In this document: positions 37,259-46,776 of the stretch, piece by piece
Layout: the number at the start of each line of letters is the position of its first letter
Numbering within the stretch: the stretch's first letter is position 1
Assembly (NCBI RefSeq): GCF_000283515.1
Contig: NC_015976.1
Location: 124,001-188,000, forward strand
DNA: 64,000 nt
Direction of reading: 5' to 3'
DNA from: Sphingobium sp. SYK-6
GTDB lineage: Bacteria; Pseudomonadota; Alphaproteobacteria; Sphingomonadales; Sphingomonadaceae
Notes under the pieces: model-generated
Told to the model about the DNA's origin: nothing
The model's input: the letters and a program-made list of their open reading frames with translations, nothing else
Database searches by the model: none
Translations under genes and position numbers: made by a program

Positions 37259-39049
37259 TTATCGAGCCCGAAGCCTGACCCGGTACACCAGCACGCTTTC
37301 GCCGGGACGCATCGGCACGAGTTCCAGCCACTCAGGCGGGTTCCCGGAGGCGAGGACTGCGGCGAGGCCACGCGGATTGAGCTGGCGGTACTTGCGCACC
37401 TCGTTCTCCTGCGCACACAGCACGACGTAATCCGCCCCGGCGCGCGCGACGATCGCCTGCGCGGCGGAAGGCGTCGCGGTCATGCCTTCGATGACCATCT
37501 TCATGCCCTCGATGTTGCGATGATGGCCGGTGCCGATGACGGCATGGTGTGTGTAGGCCAGCACATGCGCGCCGATGTCGAGCGGCGTGAACAATGTGGC
37601 GGGAGGCAAAGCGCTCAGCCCCCGCAGGCGGGAAAGACTGGCGCAAGCGACAGATCGTGGTGCTGCCTCGCTATCCCCGGCTTCCTGGTCGTGATGCAGG
37701 GCGGCGGTGGCCGAGACGGCCCCGAGCGGCGTGGCGATGGCTGTGGCCGCCGTGAGACTCACGCGCAACGGCATGAACCTCAGCCGCTGTGCCGCCGCTA
37801 CCAAGCGCCCGAGCAGCACGGCATTGCCCGGAAGCGCGACGAGATGCGCGAATGACATGGCGCGCATGACGCTGAGGGAAACCGCTAGTGCGCCGAACTG
37901 GAGGATCAGTATCGCAACCCAGGCCATGCGCTCCGGGCCATGCGCGGCTCGCCGCAGGCCGATGATGCTCCCGACAAGGCCGAGCAGCGAGGGCAGGACG
38001 ATCATCGCCTGCATGTCGGGCGTCTGCGCCGTCAGGGGCAACCCTTCGCGGACGGAGAGATACCAGTGCCGGTAAACGAGGGGATCGAGCGTATCGAACG
38101 GCCCGGCGAGGCATTGCCGCGACAGCGCGAGGAAGGCGGCAAGACCGGCGCCGCCGGCCAGCGCCAAGGGCACCGAGCGCTGCAGGCGCGTGCCGCCTGG
38201 AAAGGCGCGCTGCGCGCCGATCAGCACGATCGCGGCGAGCGCGAGCGGCACCAGATAGGCCGGCGAGACGCTGTCGCACCATGGAAACAGCGCGTCAGCC
38301 GGTGTGTGGGTGCCGAACAACAATATCGCCGAGAGGCCAGTGAGGGCAGCCAAATAAGCAAGCAGGTCCGGCCAGCGATCGGTGCGGGCAACGTGGCGAA
38401 GCCCGAATATGCTTCCGACCAGCACCGCATAAGGCAGGCCCTCGATGGATATCTGCAGCCAGCCCGCCATCGCGACGCCCGCCAGCAATCCGGCGCGCCC
38501 GTCACGCCAGTCCGCCCGCGTCAGGGCCAGCATGGCAAGAGCGCCCATGACGATCTGCATGCCATGATGATCGATACGCATGGGCGCGAACCGGATGAGG
38601 ATCGACGCGGAGGAGAGCAGCAGGATGACCGCCAGCAGCGCCGGTCCGCGATGCAGCCCCAGCGCCCGCGCGGTGGCATGGACGATGAAGCAGAGCGCCA
38701 GCAGCATCAGGAGCGGTATCGCGACCAGCGTCACGCGTTCGGCCAGCGCCACACCCAGCATGGGCGTGAGGAGGGCCAGCATCGACGCGATCGGCAGGTC
38801 TACCAGCCGTGACCAGTGCATGGGCACGCCGGTCGGTGGATGGATGCGGTGCTGCAGGCTGTCGAACCAGCTCTGTCCTGCCAGCAGGTCCCGCACCTGC
38901 ACCAGTCGCAGGGCATCGTCGGGATCAAGGAAATAGAGGGCGGTGATGTACTGCCAGTTGATCGCGATCATGACGCTGGCCGACAGCAGCCAGAGCATGA
39001 GAATCAGCACGCGCGGGCCCGGCGCGAAACTGGCCGAACCGCTCACCAT
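37259..39049 (-). CDS. Polytopic membrane protein, glycosyltransferase-39-like
   Basis: This 596-residue protein has about ten to twelve membrane helices. After the first helix comes a loop with DPDDALRLVQVRDLLAGQSW, where the paired acidic residues are placed like the catalytic Asp of GT-C enzymes that use polyprenyl-phosphate sugars. HWSRLVDLPIA and RFAPMRIDHHGMQ follow in later loops. The C-terminal region after 470 is a soluble domain. It is the last gene of an operon with a flavoprotein and GtrA. ATG 39049 overlaps the end of gtrA by 7 bp. The glycosyltransferase role is inferred from layout and context. Confidence 0.75.
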   Translation of the reverse strand: MVSGSASFAPGPRVLILMLWLLSASVMIAINWQYITALYFLDPDDALRLVQVRDLLAGQSWFDSLQHRIHPPTGVPMHWSRLVDLPIASMLALLTPMLGVALAERVTLVAIPLLMLLALCFIVHATARALGLHRGPALLAVILLLSSASILIRFAPMRIDHHGMQIVMGALAMLALTRADWRDGRAGLLAGVAMAGWLQISIEGLPYAVLVGSIFGLRHVARTDRWPDLLAYLAALTGLSAILLFGTHTPADALFPWCDSVSPAYLVPLALAAIVLIGAQRAFPGGTRLQRSVPLALAGGAGLAAFLALSRQCLAGPFDTLDPLVYRHWYLSVREGLPLTAQTPDMQAMIVLPSLLGLVGSIIGLRRAAHGPERMAWVAILILQFGALAVSLSVMRAMSFAHLVALPGNAVLLGRLVAAAQRLRFMPLRVSLTAATAIATPLGAVSATAALHHDQEAGDSEAAPRSVACASLSRLRGLSALPPATLFTPLDIGAHVLAYTHHAVIGTGHHRNIEGMKMVIEGMTATPSAAQAIVARAGADYVVLCAQENEVRKYRQLNPRGLAAVLASGNPPEWLELVPMRPGESVLVYRVRLRAR

Positions 39050-39438
39050 CCGGAAAACACGATGGACCGGCGCAGCAGCCATGTGACCTGGAAACTGATG
39101 ACGATGGCCATCAGCTTGGCGAAGATCGGCAGCAGGCCCAGCAGATGGCCAAGGCTCACGATGACGGTGGTGAGCGCGAGCCCCGCCAGTGCGGATCCGA
39201 CGAACAGCCCTTGCTGGCGAAGCCTCTCGGGCCCGGGAGGCGCCGCGCAATCGGGGAAGACCAGCCGGGACGACATGAGCCAGTGCACGGCGATGCCGAT
39301 GCCATAGCCCAGCGCGGCGGCGAGCGCCGGGGTCAGGCCGGTGCGCAGGAACAGGACGAACAACCCGACATCACAGACGAGCGCGGCGAGGCTGGCGACG
39401 CCATAGCGCATGTAGCGCAGCGAGATGAAACCGGTCAT
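39043..39438 (-). CDS. GtrA family membrane protein
   Basis: This 131-residue protein has the four-helix GtrA architecture: RYGVASLAALVCDVGLFVLF, LGYGIGIAVHWLMSSRLVF, a third helix with VGSALAGLALTTVIVSL, and FAKLMAIVISFQVTWLLRRSIVF at the end. GtrA-like proteins are believed to flip polyprenyl-phosphate-linked sugars across the inner membrane, for example in O-antigen glucosylation. Its position between a flavoprotein and a GT39-like membrane protein fits a sugar modification pathway that needs such a carrier. Confidence 0.9.
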   Translation of the reverse strand: MTGFISLRYMRYGVASLAALVCDVGLFVLFLRTGLTPALAAALGYGIGIAVHWLMSSRLVFPDCAAPPGPERLRQQGLFVGSALAGLALTTVIVSLGHLLGLLPIFAKLMAIVISFQVTWLLRRSIVFSGW

Positions 39439-39447
39439 GATGCGGAC

Positions 39448-40992
39448 TCAGGCAGCCCGTACGGGTGCCGGCACCGCGCGCGTGCTCGCCAGCGCCGCCC
39501 GTTCGCCCGCCGTCAGGTCCGGTCCCGAGAACACGCCTTCGCGCCCTGCCTCGTGATATTCGGCGTCCTCGTTCACGGCCCAGATATCGTAGATTTTCCT
39601 GCCGGCCTGGATGTTGCGCACGGTCAGCATCGCCGTCATCATCGCATGATCCTGGTTGTTGTAGCGATGCATGCCGTTGCGGCCGATCAGGTGAAGCGTG
39701 GGATAGGCCTCGTCCAACTCCGCGCGGATCGCCTCGACATTGGCGGCGTAGGTCTCGTCATAGACCGGATAGGCCTTTTCCTGTCGCACCACGGCGCCGC
39801 CGACCACCTGATCGGCGGAGACGAGGCCCATCAGTTCCATCTCGCGCGTGGCCAATGCGATGAGATCCGCATCGCTGGCGGACCACAGGCCATCGCCTTC
39901 GAAGCAGAAATATTCGAGGCCGACGCAGGCAATGTCGGGATCGGGCACCATTTCGGGCGACCAGCTGCGGAAGTTCTGGACTCGGCCCACCTTCACGCGC
40001 GGATCGTGAATGTAGATCCAGTTGTCCGGGAAAAGGTCCTCGGAGCGGATCATCAGCGCCACCGTCAGGAAGTCGCGATAATTCAGCGCAAGCGCATTGC
40101 CGAGCGTTTTCGGCACCGGATGGATGCGGCCCGTCAGCTCGCGCATCGGTGCGGAGCTGATGACATGGGCGGCGCTGATCGTGATGGTCTCTCCGGCCTT
40201 CGTGCTGGCAACCACGCGCCAGCGACCGGTCACCTGATCCCGCGCCATCCGGTTCAGCGCATGTCCCATCAGCACCCGGTTGCCCCCGGCGAGCACATGG
40301 TCGCGCGCGGCGTCCCACATCATGCCGGGGCCGAGACGTGGATAGCGGAAATGCTCCAGCAGCGTCTTCGCGCCCATGCCGTCGTTCGGCTTCCTGTTGA
40401 GGCCGAGGCTGCGCCGGAGGCCATCCAGCACCGCGGCGCCGAGGCTCAGACCCTTGATGCGTTGTGCGGCCCAGTCCGCGGACATTTCGTCGCAGGGCAT
40501 GCCCCACACCTTCTCGGTGTAGGTCTTGAAGAAGATGGAATAGAGCTTGCGGCCGAACTGGTTCACCACCCAGTCCTCGAAGCTCTTCACCTGCCGGATG
40601 GGGCGCAGCTTCGCGCGAAGGTAGCTCGCCATGCAGAGTGCCGAGCGTAGCAGGCCGAGATTGCGGAGCGCCTCGAACGCGCGCAGAGGATAGCTGTAGA
40701 ATTTGCCCTGATAATAGATGCGGCTCATCCGGGGTCGCTCGATGAAGTCGTGCGGCAGGATCTCGTTCCACAGATCGACGACTTCGCGCGACTTGGAGAA
40801 GAAACGGTGGCCGCCGATGTCGAACCGGAAGCCCTCATGCTCGACCGTCCGGCTGATGCCGCCGACCTGCGCCGGGTCCTTTTCGATCACGGTGACGCTG
40901 TAGCCGGCCTTGGTCAGCAGGTAGGCGGCCGTGAGGCCCGCGGGGCCAGCGCCGATGATCGCGACGTCGACCGGCTGGTCAGGACGAGACAT
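39448..40992 (-). CDS. NAD(P)/FAD-dependent oxidoreductase (amine-oxidase/UDP-galactopyranose-mutase-like)
   Basis: This 514-residue flavoprotein has the dinucleotide-binding motif IIGAGPAGLTAAYLL at residue 12 and the sequence GGISRTVEHEGFRFDIGGHR typical of the NAD-binding_8/amino-oxidase group that includes UDP-galactopyranose mutase. The segment YTEKVWGMPCDEMSADWAAQR is well conserved in this subgroup. Its product sugar or lipid is unknown; the GtrA and GT39-like genes downstream, 9 bp away and overlapping, suggest that it makes or rearranges a sugar donor. The operon probably starts at its promoter near 41000-41060. Confidence 0.88.
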   Translation of the reverse strand: MSRPDQPVDVAIIGAGPAGLTAAYLLTKAGYSVTVIEKDPAQVGGISRTVEHEGFRFDIGGHRFFSKSREVVDLWNEILPHDFIERPRMSRIYYQGKFYSYPLRAFEALRNLGLLRSALCMASYLRAKLRPIRQVKSFEDWVVNQFGRKLYSIFFKTYTEKVWGMPCDEMSADWAAQRIKGLSLGAAVLDGLRRSLGLNRKPNDGMGAKTLLEHFRYPRLGPGMMWDAARDHVLAGGNRVLMGHALNRMARDQVTGRWRVVASTKAGETITISAAHVISSAPMRELTGRIHPVPKTLGNALALNYRDFLTVALMIRSEDLFPDNWIYIHDPRVKVGRVQNFRSWSPEMVPDPDIACVGLEYFCFEGDGLWSASDADLIALATREMELMGLVSADQVVGGAVVRQEKAYPVYDETYAANVEAIRAELDEAYPTLHLIGRNGMHRYNNQDHAMMTAMLTVRNIQAGRKIYDIWAVNEDAEYHEAGREGVFSGPDLTAGERAALASTRAVPAPVRAA

Positions 40993-41066
40993 GCAGGCAG
41001 TTCCCCCGGATAGATTGTCCTCGCCGGGAAGTGAACGAAATGGCCTAACAAAGCGTTAAACCGGCC

Positions 41067-41813
41067 TCAGCCGGGCCCTTCCCGTTCGCCATATTCGATG
41101 CGGATGCGCACCCAGCTCCCGACCATCGGCTTGCCGTTGATGCGCGGGGGCAGAACGCGGAACTGCCAGGCCGCCTCGCGCACGGCGCGGCCGAAGCCGG
41201 AGCCTAGCGGCGATTCGCCCAGCGTCCGGCAATCGTCCACGCGGTAATCCTCGATGGTGCGGCAAGCGATGAGCCCCCAGCCCCGGCGCGGGCGATTGGC
41301 CGGCAGATAGCCGGCCAGTTCCGCGTCGCTGGGCTTGCGATACCAGTCAGCCTCATAGAGACGCGCGCCGCCCGGGCCTTCCCCGGGGCCATAGGCAGCC
41401 TCGCTGTCAGCCTCTTGCGTCGACGAGCCCCGGCTGCGGCTATGCGAAGGCATGCGGCTTATATCGGCAGCCGCGAACTCGGCGCTGGTCATTGTCAGGT
41501 AATTGGGCAGGACAGGCGCGGGGGAAGGATCGGGCTTTGGCGGCTCGGGCGGGCTCGTCGCCGGTTTGGGCGCCTCGCTCGCCGCCTCTTTCGCCTGACG
41601 CTGCGTTCGCGCCTTCGAGGCGTCGGCTTGCTCGGGCTTGGAAGCCGGCAGAAAAATGGTGGTCAGCGATTGTTCGACCGTGCGTGGAATCGGCATCGAG
41701 CGGTGGAAGAGAAGCAGCGCGATGACCAGTGCGTGCAGCGCGAGCGTGAGCGCAAGCGGACCCAGCTTGCGCGCGCGTACGGAAACGCCGCCATAGCGCT
41801 CGCCGGCAAGCAT
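41067..41813 (-). CDS. TonB-like energy transducer
   Basis: This 248-residue protein has an N-terminal membrane helix (LALTLALHALVIALLLF, about 21-37), a Pro/Ala/Lys-rich linker to about residue 105 (PEPPKPDPSPAPVLP), and a C-terminal globular domain of about 110 residues. That domain ends like TonB (EAAWQFRVLPPRINGKPMVG, then WVRIRIEYGE). TonB spans the periplasm and couples the proton motive force to outer-membrane receptors. No exbBD or receptor gene is adjacent, so it is an extra TonB paralogue or acts with genes elsewhere. Two cysteines (CRTIEDYRVDDCR) may pair. Confidence 0.8.
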   Translation of the reverse strand: MLAGERYGGVSVRARKLGPLALTLALHALVIALLLFHRSMPIPRTVEQSLTTIFLPASKPEQADASKARTQRQAKEAASEAPKPATSPPEPPKPDPSPAPVLPNYLTMTSAEFAAADISRMPSHSRSRGSSTQEADSEAAYGPGEGPGGARLYEADWYRKPSDAELAGYLPANRPRRGWGLIACRTIEDYRVDDCRTLGESPLGSGFGRAVREAAWQFRVLPPRINGKPMVGSWVRIRIEYGEREGPG

Positions 41814-42066
41814 CAGCGGCAGCGTCCCGAGGCAGCGAGAGCCGGGAAGATGAAGTCTGCAATCAAGGGCGGCACGATCTCGAGCTTATCCTCGCTTCGC
41901 CGTGTGTGCACGCATCTTAACGGCGGATGACCGGTATGGGCATTTCCGCCGAACCGGGCCCGCCTGCAAGCGCGAGATCTCCCCCGGCCCTCTCCCGGCG
42001 GCGTCGAAGATCGAACAATAGCAGCGTCATGTCGCGTTCTTCCGGAGCTGCCCCGCGGCGTGGCCT

Positions 42067-42426
42067 TCAGCGTAGCTCGTATGCCTTGCCTTTCACGATG
42101 ACGCGCTCGATCCTCATCTCGGCGGTGCCGTCAGTGCGCGGGTAGCCGATCAATGTGACCGTACCGCCCGGCTTCATCATCGCCTCGGTGAGGCCACGGG
42201 CTTCCATGCGCGCGACCGGGGCGAGCACCACGTCCCAATCGCGCCCGTCATGGCGGACCGTGGCTGCGCCATGAGGGTTTGCCCAGCGCAGCGTCTTGAG
42301 CGATCCCTCGATCTCGATCGTTTTCCTGGCATCATAGCTGCTCCAGCCATGGTGAGCCGCAGCCAGTGAGGACAGAGGCAGCATCAGGGTCAGCAGACCC
42401 GCATGCGCGATATGGCAAAGTCGCAT
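42067..42426 (-). CDS. DUF6152 family periplasmic protein
   Basis: This is a 119-residue secreted protein with a signal peptide ending near AHA/AAA and a mature N-terminus HHGWSSYDARKTIEIEG. The core contains LRWANPHGAATVRHDG and VTLIGYPRTDGTAEMRIERV, typical of DUF6152. The HH at the mature N-terminus would allow metal binding. Function is unknown. It sits alone between the TonB-like gene and the M1 peptidase gene. The 253 bp on its downstream side contain no recognisable gene. Confidence 0.82.
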   Translation of the reverse strand: MRLCHIAHAGLLTLMLPLSSLAAAHHGWSSYDARKTIEIEGSLKTLRWANPHGAATVRHDGRDWDVVLAPVARMEARGLTEAMMKPGGTVTLIGYPRTDGTAEMRIERVIVKGKAYELR

Positions 42427-42508
42427 TGGCCAGACCTTTCATGAACGAAAAGACTCGCCCCCGGATCACCAGTGTAGCGACATGGTGCCGCCGGCAAAAG
42501 GCCGACGG

Positions 42509-45145
42509 TCAGTCGAACATCGAGGCGATTTCGCGGCCCCGCGCCGTGCGCAACGCGGCGCAGGCGCGAATCTGCTCGATGGCCCGGTCAAGTTCGAGCG
42601 CGCCGCGCTGATACTGGACCACCTTGGGCCGCAGTGCCGCTTCCGCGCGATCGGCTTCCGCCGCCGAGCATCCCGACTGGGTGATCCCGGGCAGGCTGGC
42701 CGCCGCGAAGATGCCGGCGCCGGTCACCACCGAATCATAGTTCGCGACCAGCCAGTCGATGGCCAGGGCCCGCGTGGCTGGCTCGCTCGCCATCCCGCGC
42801 ACCATGCGCAGCGTATCCGTGGGCCGCAGGCCCTCCTGCCCAAAGCGGGAGATCAGCCATTGCGCGATCGCCGGATCGCCACTGCCGGCCAGCGCGCTCA
42901 GCATGGCGCCGCGCCGCACCGTATCCTCGCTCGCGAGGGCGCGAGTGAACAGATCGCCAGCCACGGCCTGCCCGCCCTGCGCCACATAGGCGCCAAGTGC
43001 GGCGGAAAGGAAGGAGAGGTCGAGCGCACCGGCATCTCCGGCAAGGTCGGCTTTCATCGCGGCGACGAGGGTGTCGCGCACGCCCTTGTCCTTCGCTTCG
43101 CCGGCCAGCAGCGAGACGAGGCTGCCGCGCCGCGCGCGACGATCCGGATCGTCGGCGGCATAAGCGCCGGCGCGGGGATCGAAGCCAAGCTCCGCCAGCA
43201 TCGGCGCATAGATCGCATCGAGCGTTGCCTTGTAGGCATCCAGCGTCTTGCCGGGGAAAAGCCCGCGCCGGCGCAGTCCAGCCAGGCGATCGCCAGCCTC
43301 CGTCGCAGCTTCCGAATAGGCATGGCCGGCCATGCTCCGCGCCGCCTTGACCAGCAATGAGGGCGCGGCATGCCCTGCCCGCATGTCCGCCCAGAGACTG
43401 TCATTGAGCGCCAGTGCCTCGCCCGGTTCGAGACCGGGGCCGGCCTCGATCAGCCGCACCCACTCCGCCTCATCCAGCGAGAAGCGATAATAGCCGGTGC
43501 CGTCGGCATTAGGCATGATTGCGCCGGCCCCGGTGAGCGGCAGCGTTGCCGTCGGCCGATCGAGCAGCGAGCATTGCCGTGCCTCGCCGAGCTTCACGCA
43601 GAGCGGAATCAGCCAGCTCTGCGCCGGCACCTGGCTTCCGAGCAGGTGATAGCGGGACTGGCTGACCGTCAGGCCATTTGTCGCGCGCGCGAGCTTCACG
43701 ACCGGAACGCCCTGCTGGTGGACGAAGCTCTTGAGCGCTTCGACGATCCGCGGGTCGCCCGCCGCCTCGGCCAGAGAAGCGAAGAAATCCTCGCTGCTTG
43801 CCGAGCCATAAGCGTGGCGATCCATGTGGAGGCGGACGCCGTTACGGAACTTCTCGTCACCCAGATAGGACGCAATCATGGAGACGACCTGGCCGCCCTT
43901 GCCATAAGTCACCGCATCGAAGGCGCTGTCGATCTCGGCATTGCTCTTGATCGGCTGACGGATCGGGCGGCCGGCGGTCAGCGCGTCGGTGTTCATGGCC
44001 TGGAACGCCTCGTCGATGGCACCGACGCCGATCTTCAGGTCCGGCCGCCATTCATCGCCGATGCGATAGCCCATCCAATTGGCGAAGCTCTCGTTGAGCC
44101 ACAGATCGTCCCACCATTTCGGCGTCACGAGGTCGCCGAACCACTGGTGCGCCAGTTCATGGGCCACCACCATGCCGAACAGCTGCTGCTGTCCAACCGG
44201 AGGAATTTTGCCGAGCAGCAGGATCGGGTCGCCGTAGATGTCCGCCCCGGCATTCTCCATCGCGCCCTGCATCACAGGCGAGGCGATCTGGTCGAGTTTG
44301 GGGAAAGGGAAGGGGGTGCCGAAATAGCGTTCCAGCAGCGTTACGATCGGTCCGGTGTTCTCCAGCGCGAAAGCCAGCTTCTCGCTGTTCGGCTCGGTCG
44401 CGACGACACGCACTGGAAGCGGCTTCGCGCGCTCGGGCGTCGGCGCGACGCTGCCTTCCGCCACGGCCATCGGTCCCACGACGAATGCCATCAGATAGGT
44501 TGGCAGCGGCAGGGTCGGGGCGAAGCTGTGCTTCACCAGCGTGCCGACCGTCTCTTCACCGGTCTGCGGCGCATTGGTGAGCGCGGTCTGGCCGGCCGGG
44601 GCGGTCAGGCTGACCGTGAAGGGCGTCTTGTGGCCCGGTTCGTCGAAACCGGGGAAAGCGGCGCGGGCATCGATCGACTGGAACTGGGTCCAGGCATACC
44701 ATTTGTCGGCCACCTTGACGCGATACAGGCCGGACGGGCTCGCCCCGAACGGTGCGTCATAATCGAAGACCAGCGTCGCTTTGCCTGCAGGTAGCGGACG
44801 AGCGAAATCGAGCCGGGCCACGCCCAGCGAATCGACCTCGGCATAGCTGGCGGCGATCACCTGCCTGCCGACACGCGCTGCCACTTTGTGCATCGCAAGG
44901 TCGCGGCCATGGATGAACAGCGACTGGGAGGCTTCCTTCACATCGATGTCGATCTCGACATGCCCCGAAAAGCGCTCACGCTCCGGTACGATGGTGAGAT
45001 CGATGCGATAGGCGGAAGGCGCCGCCACGGTGGGCAGCAGCCCCTGCGGAACGGACGGCGAACTGGCTTGCTGGGCGGGCTGCGCAATCAGCGGCGCGGC
45101 AGTGGCCAGCAGGACCGGAGCGAAGAACTGACGGAAAAAGCGCAT
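42509..45145 (-). CDS. M1 family aminopeptidase, secreted
   Basis: This 878-residue zinc aminopeptidase has a signal peptide (MRFFRQFFAPVLLATAAPLIAQ), so it is periplasmic or extracellular. Motifs are GAMENAG for substrate N-terminus recognition near residue 285, the zinc site HELAHQWFGDL with the third ligand in LWLNESFA near residue 325, and an ERAP1-like C-terminal domain. ATG 45145 gives the signal peptide; the long upstream open stretch is only the antisense of purH. It lies 29 bp downstream of purH on the same strand and may be read through from it. Confidence 0.93.
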   Translation of the reverse strand: MRFFRQFFAPVLLATAAPLIAQPAQQASSPSVPQGLLPTVAAPSAYRIDLTIVPERERFSGHVEIDIDVKEASQSLFIHGRDLAMHKVAARVGRQVIAASYAEVDSLGVARLDFARPLPAGKATLVFDYDAPFGASPSGLYRVKVADKWYAWTQFQSIDARAAFPGFDEPGHKTPFTVSLTAPAGQTALTNAPQTGEETVGTLVKHSFAPTLPLPTYLMAFVVGPMAVAEGSVAPTPERAKPLPVRVVATEPNSEKLAFALENTGPIVTLLERYFGTPFPFPKLDQIASPVMQGAMENAGADIYGDPILLLGKIPPVGQQQLFGMVVAHELAHQWFGDLVTPKWWDDLWLNESFANWMGYRIGDEWRPDLKIGVGAIDEAFQAMNTDALTAGRPIRQPIKSNAEIDSAFDAVTYGKGGQVVSMIASYLGDEKFRNGVRLHMDRHAYGSASSEDFFASLAEAAGDPRIVEALKSFVHQQGVPVVKLARATNGLTVSQSRYHLLGSQVPAQSWLIPLCVKLGEARQCSLLDRPTATLPLTGAGAIMPNADGTGYYRFSLDEAEWVRLIEAGPGLEPGEALALNDSLWADMRAGHAAPSLLVKAARSMAGHAYSEAATEAGDRLAGLRRRGLFPGKTLDAYKATLDAIYAPMLAELGFDPRAGAYAADDPDRRARRGSLVSLLAGEAKDKGVRDTLVAAMKADLAGDAGALDLSFLSAALGAYVAQGGQAVAGDLFTRALASEDTVRRGAMLSALAGSGDPAIAQWLISRFGQEGLRPTDTLRMVRGMASEPATRALAIDWLVANYDSVVTGAGIFAAASLPGITQSGCSAAEADRAEAALRPKVVQYQRGALELDRAIEQIRACAALRTARGREIASMFD

Positions 45146-45174
45146 GGCCCTGATCCTCCCGATGAATGATGCCC

Positions 45175-46767
45175 TTAATGCCGGAAATGACGCATGCCGG
45201 TAAAGACCATGGCGAGCCCGGCGTCGTCCGCAGCGGCGATCACGTCCGCGTCCCCCAGCGATCCGCCGGGCTGGATCACCGCGGTGGCCCCGGCCTCGGC
45301 AGCGGCGAGCAGGCCATCCGGGAAGGGAAAGAACGCGTCGGACGCAACAGCCGAGCCGGCCGTGCGCGGCTGCGCCCAACCCGCGATCTCGGCGGCCTCG
45401 CGCGCGCGGATCGCGGCAATCCGGGAGGAATCCCGACGGTTCATCTGCCCCGCGCCAATGCCGGCGGTCACGCCGTCCCGGGCATAGACGATGGCATTGG
45501 ACTTGACGTGCTTGGCCACGGTCCAGGCGAAGAGGCAATCCTCCAACTCACGATCCGTGGGCGCGCGCTTCGTCACCACCTGCAGCGACTCGCGCGTCAC
45601 ATGGCCATTGTCGCGGCTCTGCACCAGCACACCGCCCGCGATGCTTCGCAGCGTCATGCCCGTCCGTGCCGGGTCGGGCAGCGGGCCGGTGAGGATGAGC
45701 CGCAGGTTCTTCTTCGTCGCGAATGCCGCCTTCGCGGCATCATCGGCATCGGGTGCACACACGACTTCCGTGAAGATCTCGGTGATCGCTTCCGCCGTGG
45801 CCCCGTCGAGCGGGCGGTTGACCGCGATGATGCCCCCGAAGGCGGACACGGTATCGCACTGGAAAGCCGCCCGATAGGCTTCCGCCAGCGTCTCCCCCGT
45901 CGCGACCCCACAGGGATTGCCGTGCTTGACGATCACGACCGTGGGCGGCCCGTCGCGAAACTCGCTGATGAGTTCCAGGGCAGCGTCGGCATCGTTGAGA
46001 TTGTTGTAGGAAAGCGCCTTGCCCTGCACTTGCCGGTGATCGGCCAGCGTCCCGCCCGGCGCGAATGCGGGCAGATAGAGCGCGGCCTGCTGATGCGGAT
46101 TTTCCCCGTAGCGAAGCGACTGGCCGAGCCGCAGCGGCACTGAGAGGCGCGGCGGGAACATCTCGCCCTGATCGGCGAGCGCGAACCAGCTTGCGATCAT
46201 GGCATCATATTCGGCTGTCGCGGCATAGGCCTTGGCAGCGCAGAGCCGGCGGAAATCATAGCTCGTTGCGCCGCCCTGCGCCTCCATCTCGGCCACCAGC
46301 CGCGCATAGTCGGCCGGATCGGTGACGATCGTCACGCTGGTGTGGTTCTTCGCGGCCGAGCGAACCATGGAGGGACCGCCGATATCGATATTCTCGATGA
46401 TCTCGTCCCAGTCCGCGCCTTTCGCGACGGTCTGCGCGAAGGGATAGAGATTGACGACCACCAGATCGATCGCCCCGATCCCGTGCGCCTCCATGGAAGC
46501 GACATGCCCGGGATCGTCCCGCACGGCGAGCAACCCGCCATGCACGACCGGGTGCAGCGTCTTGACACGGCCGTCCATCATCTCGGGGAAGCCTGTGAGA
46601 TCGGAGATGTCGCGCACCGCGAGGCCCGCTTCGCGCAGCGCCTTCGCGGTGCCTCCGGTCGAGACGAGCTCCACGCCATGACCGGCGAGCGCCTTTCCCA
46701 GATCGGCAAGCCCCGTTTTGTCGGACACTGAGAGCAGTGCCCGGCGGATCGTCACATCCCGCATCAT
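45175..46767 (-). CDS. purH: Bifunctional AICAR transformylase/IMP cyclohydrolase
   Basis: PurH catalyses the last two steps of de novo IMP synthesis. The 530-residue protein has the N-terminal IMP cyclohydrolase domain (about 1-195: [48 protein letters not shown]) and the C-terminal transformylase domain (about 210-530: [35 protein letters not shown]-type [13 protein letters not shown]). Both active sites look intact. It follows the heparinase-like gene by 9 bp in the rsmB-rpe-heparinase-purH operon. Confidence 0.97.
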   Translation of the reverse strand: MMRDVTIRRALLSVSDKTGLADLGKALAGHGVELVSTGGTAKALREAGLAVRDISDLTGFPEMMDGRVKTLHPVVHGGLLAVRDDPGHVASMEAHGIGAIDLVVVNLYPFAQTVAKGADWDEIIENIDIGGPSMVRSAAKNHTSVTIVTDPADYARLVAEMEAQGGATSYDFRRLCAAKAYAATAEYDAMIASWFALADQGEMFPPRLSVPLRLGQSLRYGENPHQQAALYLPAFAPGGTLADHRQVQGKALSYNNLNDADAALELISEFRDGPPTVVIVKHGNPCGVATGETLAEAYRAAFQCDTVSAFGGIIAVNRPLDGATAEAITEIFTEVVCAPDADDAAKAAFATKKNLRLILTGPLPDPARTGMTLRSIAGGVLVQSRDNGHVTRESLQVVTKRAPTDRELEDCLFAWTVAKHVKSNAIVYARDGVTAGIGAGQMNRRDSSRIAAIRAREAAEIAGWAQPRTAGSAVASDAFFPFPDGLLAAAEAGATAVIQPGGSLGDADVIAAADDAGLAMVFTGMRHFRH

Positions 46768-46776
46768 TTCCTGTCC

